Assembly: GCA_965205965.1 (NCBI GenBank)
Contig: CBDBHT010000007.1
Location: 248,001 to 312,000, forward strand
DNA: 64,000 nt
Reading direction: 5' to 3'
Origin: Bin55 sp965205965
GTDB taxonomy: Bacteria; Pseudomonadota; Gammaproteobacteria; Pseudomonadales; Azotimanducaceae
A program made the position numbers and the translations under genes. This document shows positions 47,188-55,632 of this stretch, one piece after another; within the stretch, counting starts at the first letter, position 1; the number at the start of each line of letters is the position of its first letter. Below the pieces are notes generated by a model that worked only from the letters and a program-made list of their open reading frames with translations, was not told the origin of the DNA and did no database searches.

Positions 47188-47894
47188 GGTCAAAAAGTCG
47201 TTCGTTCCCTGCTGCATTTAAGACACTCCATTCCAATCATCAAAGCATGCTTCATTATACTACGATAGAATCACAAGTGTATTAATTACTAATACAATAG
47301 TGTGATTTCTCACGTATCATGTGCATACATTATATACAGATGGAGTGAATGGATTCGTGCGACCACAATCTATGAAACTATGAACGCACCATCTCTCCTC
47401 GCATAGTCTATCCCCGCATAGACGGGGCATTCATCATCATTTCTTTATCGTTTTTTTACATTATACGGTCTATCCCCGCATGGGCAGGGAATCCTATCAT
47501 GTCTATGAGAGATTGAAACATATCTTTAATGAATGTGCAGAACTTTATCACATCTTAAGCGATAACGGAATAATAAGAACGATGCTTCTATCGGGTAACA
47601 GGATCTATGCCTAAAGCCTCAGCAAACGTCATATCTATCTCAACAACATGCAGTCCTAATTCCCTTTCTCTCTTTAATCATTCTATCTCCTAAGCTTCTC
47701 ACCTCCGTCGCATTACTTTTCCAGATCTTAGCACTCCTACCACCACTAGCGTGCACGGTTTGATATTCTCGATGCACACTTCACTCTTGTACTTGTATAT
47801 TGTCAGAAATTTCCAGCGGACGATGGAAGTCGGTTCGGGACGTGGTTGGAGGGGCGTCTAGAATCGAGGCTTTGTTGCGAGGATTTGGCGGCAC
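47188..47894. other. AT-rich intergenic region with possible CRISPR relic
   Basis: About 700 bp without a recognisable gene. It holds two similar 28-bp units (47405-47494) listed separately. Confidence 0.5.
47405..47494. CRISPR. Possible CRISPR relic: two repeat-like units, one spacer-sized gap
   Basis: Both units share GTCTATCCCCGCAT and then diverge (AGACGGGGCATTC versus GGGCAGGGAATCC). They begin 62 bases apart, close to the 61-base period of type I-E arrays, and the TATCCCCGC...GGGG core resembles type I-E repeats. Only two units, imperfectly matched, and no cas gene in the window. Confidence 0.3.
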
Positions 47895-48045
47895 GGCAGT
47901 CTGCGCCGTAGAAAAATTCTGGCACATTTTTAGGATGAATAGTTTTTAAATAACTTAAGTATAGAAATTACATACTTCATTAGTGCGCATTTTAGAATAT
48001 TTTCCCTACTAAAGAGGGTTCTTACGTTTCTACGGCGCAGACTGA
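47895..48045. repeat. MITE-B, full-length copy
   Basis: Left GGCAGTCTGCGCCGTAGAAA, right (inward) GTCAGTCTGCGCCGTAGAAA. Interior shares TTTTTAGGAT, ATACTTCATTAGT and CCTACTAAAGAG with the copy at 58871. No coding capacity and no clear target duplication. Confidence 0.82.
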
Positions 48046-48116
48046 CGGAAGAGCGTGGGGGAGGAGTTCGCAGGATCTCCGATGCGCGGGGCGATTGCTA
48101 GCCCGGGCATCCATTC

Positions 48117-50660
48117 AATGGCATTCGGATTAGCGGAAAGGGATCCTGGTCTTTGAGGATGTCGTGTAACCGGTTGATATACGGAAAGATATTCGGTTCT
48201 GTTGGGATTCTTCAAAAAAACACTTACGTTTCAGCATGGGTTATGGCAATCTACGCTTAAGTTAGATTATCTCTGGTGCAAACGTGATGGATTCCCGAAT
48301 CGAGAATTTGAAGTCGACCACCTTCTGTGGCACGCGGCTGACTCGCCGTCAGATTGCGGACCTTCAGAAGACGGTGAAAATGTTTCCGGCACTGAGCCGC
48401 CATGAGCTGGCTGCCACCCTGTGCACTCATCTGGGCTGGTTCACGCCGAAGGGTCGGGATCGACTGGGGTCCTGTCTGCGGATGCTGGAGCAGCTGGAGG
48501 CCGGCGGCATCGTGTCGCTGCCGCGGCGAAGCGGCCGGGATCGAGAACGGGAACCGGGGGTCGGAGACCGCGGCATACGAGTCGCTCGGATCCGGGCTCC
48601 GCCATAGAGTGTGAGTTGAAGGAGCTGATGCCGCTGGAACTGGAGGTTGTGGCGGAGGGGGAGGCCGTTGAGGAATGGAAGGAATGGGTGGATCGGCATC
48701 ATGAGCTGGGTTACCGACATCCGTTCGGCTGTTTCCTGCGCTACTGGCTGCGGGATCGTCGGGGTCGCAAGCTGGGCTGTCTGCTGTTTGAGGCGGGCAC
48801 GACCCGGCTGCCCTGTCGTGACGCCTGGATTGGCTGGCGGGATCGGGATCGGGCGAAGCGTCTGAAGGGGGTGGTGAACAACTCCCGGTTCCTGATCTTC
48901 CCTTGGGTTCGGGTTCCGTATCTGGCCTCGAAGGCCCTGTCGATGGCGGTTCGGCGGCTGCCCGGGGACTGGAAGGAGCGGCACGGCCTGGAGCCGGTAC
49001 TGGCGGAGACCTTTGTGGATCCGGCGAAGTACCGGGGGACCTGCTACCGTGCGGCCAACTGGCAGTGCATTGGTCGGACGAAGGGACGCAAGGCGAATGC
49101 ATCGGAGGCAGGCAGGACTCCGAAACCTGTATCCGCTGACGAAAGACTGGAAGCAGGTGCTGCTGACCGGCTCCCGTCGATCCGGACGCCGTTCCCGCAG
49201 GCCGCCGGTGGCGGTCTTGGCTCCGGAGGATACGTTTGTCCGGCTCTGGAGCGGCATCGTCGAGACGCTCGTGGGTGTCGCCAACCGGCATGATCGGCTC
49301 TGGCAGCGGCGGCGGCGCGTGCTGAACACGCTGGTGGTCGTGCTGTTCGTTTTCCGGCTGGTGTTTTCGAAGGGGCGTCCAGGATATGCGACCACGCTGG
49401 CCGAACTGTGGGGGCAGTGCCGGACGATGGGGATCGAACTGCCACAGCCGGCTCCGGTGTCGCCGTCCTCCATCTGCAGTGCCCGGGCCAGGCTGGACGA
49501 GCAGCTGTTCAAGACCTTGCACCAGGAAATCCTCAAGGTGGTCTTCGACGCCGAAGGCCAACCCCGGCACGCACGGAAAGTCCGACCCGACACGGATCGG
49601 CGGTGGCAGGGGCATCGGGTGTTTGCGGTCGATGGAACCTACCTGAACCTGCCTCGCGGACTGGTGCATGAAGGCTGGCGGACGCCGGTAGACGGTGCCC
49701 ATTATCCGCAGGGTCTGGTGAGTTGCCTGTATCGGCTGCAGGCCCGACTACCGGTCGACTTCGACCTGCATGCGCATGGAAACGAACGCGCGGCGGCACT
49801 GGTCCACCTGAACGTGCTGTCGGCGAACGATGTGGTGGTCTATGACCGGGGGCTACTATTCCTATGAGATGCTGCACGCGCATGCGATCCGGGGACTGCA
49901 CGCGGTGTTCCGGATGAAACGGAAAACCGGTATCGACATCGACCGCTTCATCCACGGCGGCCGCCGGGATACGGTCATCGAGGTCGTTCCCCGCCAACGC
50001 ACGCTGACCCGACTACGCCGAAGGAACCCCGGAGCCGCATTCAGCCCGCACCGCTTGCGGCTGGTGCAATATGCCGTGGGCGATACCGTCTTCATCCTGG
50101 GCACGACCCTGCTGGACCGGGACCAGTATCCCATCGAGCAACTGTCGGATCTGTATCGCGCGAGATGGGGCATCGAGGAACTGTACAAGGTATCCAAACG
50201 GCTGATGGAGGTTGAGGACTTTCATGGGCAAAGCGAGCGCGGCGTGAAACAGGAACTGTATGCATGCTTCACCCTGATTACCATGACCCGGCTGTTCGCC
50301 AACCATGGCGAGGATCATTTGAACAGGGGGCTGCCGAATGACGGCAAGCCGCTGATGCAGACGAATTTCAAGCACGGACTTGCGGCGGTGGCGGCCAACA
50401 TCGAGAGCCTGCTACTTCAGCAGGCATCCGCCCTCCGGGAAACCGTGGCTCGTATTGTCAGCGAGATCGTCCGGTGTCGGCAACGGCTCCGTCCGGGCAG
50501 GTCCTATGAGCGGCGATCCCGAAAACCGGTCGGAAAGTGGCAGCGAAGCAGGGAAGCACCGGCACCGGCAATCCGCTAACGGAATAAAAAATCAGCGGAT
50601 AACCAAGGCCCAAGACCGAATCCTTAACCGAATGGAAAAATTCACTAAACGAATGCCATT
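48117..50660 (+). mobile_element. IS4-family element carrying a DUF4338 (DruA-like) domain, 12-bp target duplication
   Basis: Starts AATGGCATTCGG, ends CGAATGCCATT; GGGCATCCATTC is duplicated at 48105-48116 and 50661-50672. At 2544 bp it is long for IS4 because about 600 bp encode an extra DUF4338 domain. It landed in an older ISNCY remnant. It is the full-length relative of the deleted copies at 8603 and 36861. Confidence 0.9.
48284..50579 (+). pseudogene. IS4-family transposase with N-terminal DUF4338 domain, frameshifted
   Basis: Four blocks in order. (1) An N-terminal piece MDSRIENLKSTTFCGTRLTRRQ..GWFTPKGRDRLGSC. (2) After a shift near 48560, a DUF4338 domain: ELMPLELEVVAEGE, DRHHELGYRHPFGCFLRYWL, AWIGWRDRDRAKRLKGVVNN, RFLIFPWVRVPYLASKALS, VLAETFVDPAKYRGTCYRAANW. 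(3) After a shift near 49115, the transposase with VFAVDGTYLNLP (first D) and VVYDRG (second D). (4) After a shift near 49855, LHAHAIRGLHAVFRMKRKTG and YRARWGIEELYK (catalytic E). DUF4338 is the domain of DruA in the Druantia anti-phage system. Three frameshifts inactivate this copy, but the layout implies an ancestral element coding both activities. Confidence 0.85.
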
Positions 50661-50672
50661 GGGCATCCATTC

Positions 50673-51380
50673 GGGCAGGTTCTGGCAGGGGCTGGGTTCG
50701 CGCAGGTGCGGAAACGCTAGCGGTCCGGTGGCCGCTAAGACGACCCCGTCAGCTCGGGGCGGTGTGGCGGTAGCGGTACAACCGGCACAGATTCGCTTCC
50801 ACCACTGTATCCCCGCGCATCGATAGATCAAACGGCAACAGCGAGGCGTGCTTCTCCAGAAACACCGCCAGTCCCCCCGACATCAGACACGCTCCGATGG
50901 AAAACTTCCGACCGGACACCGTATCGAAAACCGCGCGGACCACCTGAAGCAGACCCGGCTTGCTCACCTCCTTGCGCAACTTCAACGCATCCATCCTTAG
51001 ATATCTCGTACTCCATGTAAACCGTATGCTAACCTAGCTGGAAACCTCTATTAACCTACAGACTTGTTATTACCTGAAAGGGATAATTATTAAAAGTCAA
51101 ATACTTATATAGGACATGATTCGTCAAAATAGCAATAAATAGAGGTGTCCAGCTGCGAGCCTTAAAGGCTAACTCCCTGCTCCCATTATCGCGAAAGATC
51201 ATCTAGAAAGCCCAGACCAATAGCGGAGTTTGGGCGACGGGAGTTCATCTGGGTCATCAATCTTCTGCTTGATCTAGACCACGCCAGCGAGCTAGCCCGC
51301 GCGGCTCGCAGTCCGCTGGAAATAGCCTGCCTCGTCATCCAGCATATGCATCGTTAGTCATCAGCCCTCCGCGCGATCGG
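50673..51380 (-). pseudogene. ISNCY remnant (5' end) carrying a MITE-A
   Basis: MDALKLRKEVSKPGLLQVVRAVFDTVSGRKFSIGACLMSGG (50994 downward) is the ISNCY N-terminus, decayed beyond about residue 70 and cut by the IS4 element. Upstream of the start lies a MITE-A, then ISNCY leader-like sequence (GCGAAAGATCATCTAGAAAG), and near 51260-51330 a scrap of the C-terminal region (ASELARAARS). Confidence 0.72.
51041..51150. repeat. MITE-A, best-preserved copy, target duplication AGCTG
   Basis: Left GAAACCTCTATTAACCTAC, right (inward) GGACACCTCTATTTATTGC, with AGCTG on both sides (51036-51040, 51151-51155). Interior: AAAGGGATAATTATTAAAAG and TATATAGGACATGATTCGTC. Confidence 0.88.
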
Positions 51381-51384
51381 TCGA

Positions 51385-51470
51385 TACTTTGCGGACCGTT
51401 TTTTAGATAGACCGTCCCATCCGCATGCACTTTCACCGAGGTGCTGTCCAGCATCATCAGAATGATACAA
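51385..51470 (-). pseudogene. IS5-family transposase fragment
   Basis: Reads MMLDSTSVKVHADGTVYLKN and GPQSIDRSRGGL, the well-known IS5-type block around the first catalytic aspartate. Nothing else of the element remains. The following sequence to 51786 holds nothing recognisable except the leader of the next gene. Confidence 0.7.
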
Positions 51471-51786
51471 CAAAAATCATGGCAACACGCCATTAGTAAT
51501 CATAGGGTAGCCACGTTCCGTCGTGGTATTTCTTTTCGGTCAACTGCCTAAAAACAATGAGTACTAGATTCAGATATGACTCAGAAGTGTACATATCCTG
51601 AATTACAAGTGATTTTTATTGAATGGGTCATGATGATATTTCAAGATTAATGTGGAACGATATATGTCTAAATTAATACTGTTTCTGTGATTTTGTAAAT
51701 CCGCTTGATTAGAACCAACGGGCAATCCTAGTCTGTAGGATAAAAAGATTTTACACCAGTTGGTGCTTATAAGGAGATATCTGTGC

Positions 51787-52485
51787 ATGTTGAGTTTGGC
51801 TAAAATGCTGGTCTTCTTACCTGACGATGCATTCGAATCCTTAAAAGAGCGGCCCACTTGGATACCTCTACTGTTGATATTGCTTGTCCTTGGTTCGATT
51901 TCAGAAGGTTTTATTGCAAGTCATGTGGATATACCCGAGGTACAGAGCTTTTCCCTGCAACAGTATATTGCAACCTTCACCGATGTTTCAGATTTTCGGG
52001 ATGCGTTGGATGAAGAACTCACTATTCAAATCGAAATAGCTAGTCCAGTAGCAATTTATATTATATCGTATATCTTGTTATTGATTGTGCTGACTTCTTA
52101 CTTTCATCTCACGACCTTAAAAAAATATCCAGAACTTACTACCAAGCATTGGCTCGCACTCGTTTCGTGGGCGAGACTGCCGCTAATACTAAGTATTGCC
52201 ATTGCGCTTTATGGTGAAGCTATCGGCGAGGACTCAACACGACTATGGCTTTCCCTGGCGTCATGGCTACCGTCCAACATAATCTCCGACCATTTTACGC
52301 CATTGGCACAACAAATTGATGTGCCCATGCTGTGGTCCATTTTTCTCATGGTGACAGGATATCGAGTCTACACCGATGTCTCTGCCTTGAAATCTGCCAT
52401 AATCGTGTTAGCCCCATACGTCGTTTTCATGGGTTCATGGGCATTCTTATTGATGGGGGTTGCGAAGATCGGCATACAGTTCTAG
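51787..52485 (+). CDS. YIP1-family integral membrane protein
   Basis: 232 residues from the ATG at 51787 (MLSLAKMLVFLPDDAFESLKERPTWIPLLLILL); AAGGAG lies 11 bases upstream, and an earlier ATG at 51760 precedes that site and is unlikely. About five hydrophobic segments: WIPLLLILLVLGSI, VAIYIISYILLLIVLTSYFHL, LPLILSIAIALYG, MLWSIFLMVTGYRVY and AIIVLAPYVVFMGSWAFLLMG. The N-terminal PDDAFESLKERPTW signature and helix layout are those of bacterial Yip1-domain proteins. Function unknown. Free-standing between IS debris, but with normal coding features. Confidence 0.78.
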   Translation: MLSLAKMLVFLPDDAFESLKERPTWIPLLLILLVLGSISEGFIASHVDIPEVQSFSLQQYIATFTDVSDFRDALDEELTIQIEIASPVAIYIISYILLLIVLTSYFHLTTLKKYPELTTKHWLALVSWARLPLILSIAIALYGEAIGEDSTRLWLSLASWLPSNIISDHFTPLAQQIDVPMLWSIFLMVTGYRVYTDVSALKSAIIVLAPYVVFMGSWAFLLMGVAKIGIQF

Positions 52486-52517
52486 CGTGCATTTAGAATC
52501 CAATATAAATGGACTGC

Positions 52518-52858
52518 TTAACAGATATAACTACCCGAAAGAGTAACGTGCGGTACGTGGAACCTCTGCGATTTTAAATCCTGCGGAGCGGCGGCGGACT
52601 CAGACGCAGCACCATCACCTACGCTGCTTGTTGCTCGCCCGTCCAGCACGAAACCCCGACGAACGTTCTCCACCGTCTGGTGACGACACGAAAGCACCTC
52701 CGCAATCCGTTGGTCCATCCACGCCGCCCCTCCACATCAGCCTTCAGCGAAATCTGCGCTCGTCGAACCACTTGACTCGACACGCTGAGCCTGCTTGATC
52801 TTATCGCGGCAGGTCCGACGTTCCCATTTCGTCAAGCGGACGATATAGTGCTTCTTCA
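52518..52858 (-). pseudogene. IS630-family transposase, N-terminal remnant
   Basis: MKKHYIVRLTKWERRTCRDKIK opens at 52858; after a deletion and stop, AWMDQRIAEVLSCRHQTVENVRRGFVLDG gives the helix-turn-helix region of an IS630-type transposase. The catalytic part is absent. Distinct subgroup from the element at 45956. Confidence 0.7.
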
Positions 52859-53449
52859 TCAAAACCCTCTGTGGTTTCAGTAGCTCCTTTCAATTATCCC
52901 ATCTCAAACCGTATCACCAATCCTAAATATTATCTCTGACGGTGCACTAAGCAATCGGAGTTCAAATCAAGGGTGCCTTATAATGAAATAAGGACTCCAA
53001 GTACCATCAGAATACTAATTCAATGGCAACACAACAGCCAAGTCATTTAACTGCCGATTATCCGATATACCTTCATTGCCGGGCCAAACGCCCATTCCTA
53101 CTGTGAACCTAAATACTGCCACACTGCAATGATAGCTGACTAGACCATACAAGTGAAAGAAACAAAGAGAGCAGGTGGACGTTGTCAGCCCGAATGGACT
53201 CTATATACCAGCAGTCGCCACCCGAGAGATTTCTCGGACACCGCGTAGTAGCAATTGGGTAGCACGGGATTAAGACGTAGTGATTGCGCGGTTAGTTTAT
53301 TTCCCGGAGACGCTGTACGATGACGGCGACACATGGCGGGCCATGCTATGCCCATTGGCTAATTTAACACTTAGCTAAAATGTGCTATAGCCTCAAAACA
53401 AAATCCCATCGTAATCTGACGGGCTGCAACTGCAGAGTCGCCTTCATCA
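52859..53449. other. Intergenic stretch, nothing recognised
   Basis: About 590 bp with no supported gene, repeat family member or terminator. Possibly decayed coding sequence. Confidence 0.5.
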
Positions 53450-54292
53450 CTATTTGCCTACCCCAAGCCGTGAAACTATCTCGACCACTAATTTAGACCT
53501 ATTGAGCGTATAAAAGTGAATACCTGGCGCACCTTGGTCCAGCAGTCTTTCACAAAGATCGGTTACCACATCTATGCCAAATGTAATAATCTCACTTTCG
53601 TCGTTGGCAAGATCTGCCAACCGTTGTTGAATCCAACGCGGAATCTCCGCACCACATTTGGAAGAAAAATTGACCAACCATTCGTAGTTGGTTATGGGCA
53701 TGATCCCTGGCACGATCGGTACATTGATATCCGAAGTACGGCAACGAACCGTGAAATATTGGTACGCTGCAATATTATAGAAATACTGAGTAATGCACCC
53801 ATCAGCACCAGCATCAATCTTCTCCTTAAGGTGTTGAATGTCCTCCGTTGCCGAAGCCGCATCAGGATGTACCTCAGGATACGCTGCCACATGAATCTTG
53901 AACTGATCACCGTACTCTCGCTTCACGAATTGGACCAGCTCTCGTGCGTGACGTACATATACAGACGGTCCTAACCTAGGTTGGATATCTCCTCGCAATA
54001 CTACTAAGCGGTCGATACCTAATGCTACGTATCGATTGAGCAATGTCTTCATATCCGATTCTGTATTCTCCCCCCACGACAGGTGGGGAATGGCGTCTAA
54101 TCCTTGATCACGCAACATCGAGATCGTCTCAAAAGTGCGTTCCTTGGTTGACCCGCCAGCACCATAAGTAACTGAGAAAAACGACGGGGTCCATTCGTTG
54201 AGTCTGTGTGCCGTACGTAATAGCTTAGCTTGACCTTCCCCCGTTTTCGGAGGGAAGAACTCGAAACTAAGCTGAAGATCAGTCCAGTTCAT
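53450..54292 (-). CDS. metF: 5,10-methylenetetrahydrofolate reductase
   Basis: Supplies methyl-THF for methionine synthesis. 280 residues: LSFEFFPPKTGEGQAKLLRTA, FFSVTYGAGGSTKERTFETI, AIPHLSWGENTESDMKTLLNRY, RLVVLRGDIQP, FKIHVAAYPEVHPDA, KEKIDAGADGCITQYFYN, VPIVPGIMPITNYEWLVNFS and APGIHFYTLNRS. In the HLSW segment the usual HLTC is replaced, a modest deviation. Follows metK by 31 bases on the same strand, probably one methyl-cycle operon. Confidence 0.94.
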   Translation of the reverse strand: MNWTDLQLSFEFFPPKTGEGQAKLLRTAHRLNEWTPSFFSVTYGAGGSTKERTFETISMLRDQGLDAIPHLSWGENTESDMKTLLNRYVALGIDRLVVLRGDIQPRLGPSVYVRHARELVQFVKREYGDQFKIHVAAYPEVHPDAASATEDIQHLKEKIDAGADGCITQYFYNIAAYQYFTVRCRTSDINVPIVPGIMPITNYEWLVNFSSKCGAEIPRWIQQRLADLANDESEIITFGIDVVTDLCERLLDQGAPGIHFYTLNRSKLVVEIVSRLGVGK

Positions 54293-54323
54293 GATTAGGT
54301 CGCAGCATCAGCTGGACGTGAAT

Positions 54324-55514
54324 TCAGGCGGTAATCAGGTCGACCCTATCGGTGTTTTCCCATGTATACATGGATTCGGTACGACCAAAATGTCCGTACG
54401 TGGCCGTGTTGCGATAGATTGGCCGTTTTAAACTAAGCATATCGATAAGCTCCTTCGGACGAAAGTCGAAATGTTCATGTACTAGCCGCACGATTCGCTC
54501 ATCTTCGATCTTGCCCGTACCGAAAGTATTAACGGATATCGATGTCGGCTCTGCCATACCAATTGCATAGCTGACTTGAATTTCGCATTTCTTGGCTAGA
54601 CCAGCCGCAACAATGTTTTTTGCCGCGTAACGAGTAGCGTACGCTGCCGAACGATCTACTTTCGTCGGATCTTTGCCCGAAAATGCTCCTCCTCCGTGAT
54701 GTGCCATACCCCCGTACGTGTCCACGATGATTTTTCTACCAGTCAATCCAGCATCGCCAAGCGGTCCGCCAATTTCGAAATTACCCGTTGGGTTGATATG
54801 AAACTTCGTTTCTGACGATATCCAGTTACTCGGAATCACTGGTTTAATGATTTCTTCTTGTACCGCCTCTTCCAAGTACTTCGACGAAATTCCCTGCACG
54901 TGCTGCGTAGAAATTACAATGGTATCAACGCCAATAGGGATACCACCCTCGTAACGGAGTGTGACTTGGCTCTTGGCATCGGGTCTCAGAAAATCCAGTG
55001 TTGTCCTTCTTACATGAGCCTGACGGCGCATCAGCCTGTGCGCGTACGTTATTGGTGCCGGCATAAGTACATCAGTTTCACTAGTAGCGTAACCAAACAT
55101 CATTCCCTGATCACCAGCACCCTGTTCCTTTTCATCCGTTTCATCTACTCCCTGTGCAATGTCTCGAGATTGCCCACCGAGAATGTTGTAAACCTTTATC
55201 GTTGCAGGGTCACAGCCGGTAGCGGCATCGTCGTATCCAACATCTGCTATGACCTCTCGCACAATCTGCTCAACATCCACTACCGCATTCGTGCGTAGCT
55301 CCCCCGCCAATACAACGGTCTGTCCCTTGATCAACGTTTCACAAGCAACTCTTGACTCTGGATCCTGTTCCAAAATAGCGTCAAGCACAGCATCAGATAT
55401 CTGATCCGCAAGCTTGTCGGGATGCCCATCAGATACTGATTCGGATGTAAATACGCGGAAATTCGACACAGGATTCACCGAGACTAGCGGCGCATTGTAA
55501 TATGCGTATAACAT
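54324..55514 (-). CDS. metK: S-adenosylmethionine synthetase
   Basis: Makes SAM from ATP and methionine. Signatures: FTSESVSDGHPDKLADQISDAVLDAIL, the GAGDQGMMFGYA hexapeptide region, GGAFSGKDPTKVDRSAAYATRYAAKNIVAAGLA, and HGGGAFSGKD-type phosphate loop. 396 residues, about 12 more than E. coli; the extra N-terminal MLYAYYNAPLVS may not be translated, and in-frame GTG codons at residues 13 and 16 are alternative starts. Divergent from tkt. Confidence 0.95.
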   Translation of the reverse strand: MLYAYYNAPLVSVNPVSNFRVFTSESVSDGHPDKLADQISDAVLDAILEQDPESRVACETLIKGQTVVLAGELRTNAVVDVEQIVREVIADVGYDDAATGCDPATIKVYNILGGQSRDIAQGVDETDEKEQGAGDQGMMFGYATSETDVLMPAPITYAHRLMRRQAHVRRTTLDFLRPDAKSQVTLRYEGGIPIGVDTIVISTQHVQGISSKYLEEAVQEEIIKPVIPSNWISSETKFHINPTGNFEIGGPLGDAGLTGRKIIVDTYGGMAHHGGGAFSGKDPTKVDRSAAYATRYAAKNIVAAGLAKKCEIQVSYAIGMAEPTSISVNTFGTGKIEDERIVRLVHEHFDFRPKELIDMLSLKRPIYRNTATYGHFGRTESMYTWENTDRVDLITA

Positions 55515-55525
55515 TGAGGGTAGCT

Positions 55526-55552
55526 TTTAGCAAGTTGTGCTAAGAATTTAGC
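55526..55552. promoter_or_regulatory. Repeated TTAGC/GCTAA half-sites between metK and tkt
   Basis: TTAGC (55527), GCTAA (55539) and TTTAGC (55547) form two overlapping inverted repeats in the divergent metK/tkt promoter region. Could be an operator; no regulator is identified. It is not a CIRCE element, as the ACTC/GAGT parts are absent. Confidence 0.3.
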
Positions 55553-55632
55553 ATCGACAATTGCGATCGGTAGTAGACGCGTCAGCACATTACAAAGAAA
55601 ATAGCAACCTTGTATCCGCAGCAGATTCTCGT

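Noticed and set aside
52960..52990. tRNA-like GAGTTCAAATC segment
   Set aside because: No matching acceptor stem or anticodon arm around it.
55561..55632. Upstream TTG start for transketolase
   Set aside because: It adds 24 residues not present in the family and overlaps the divergent promoter region; ATG 55633 gives the expected length.
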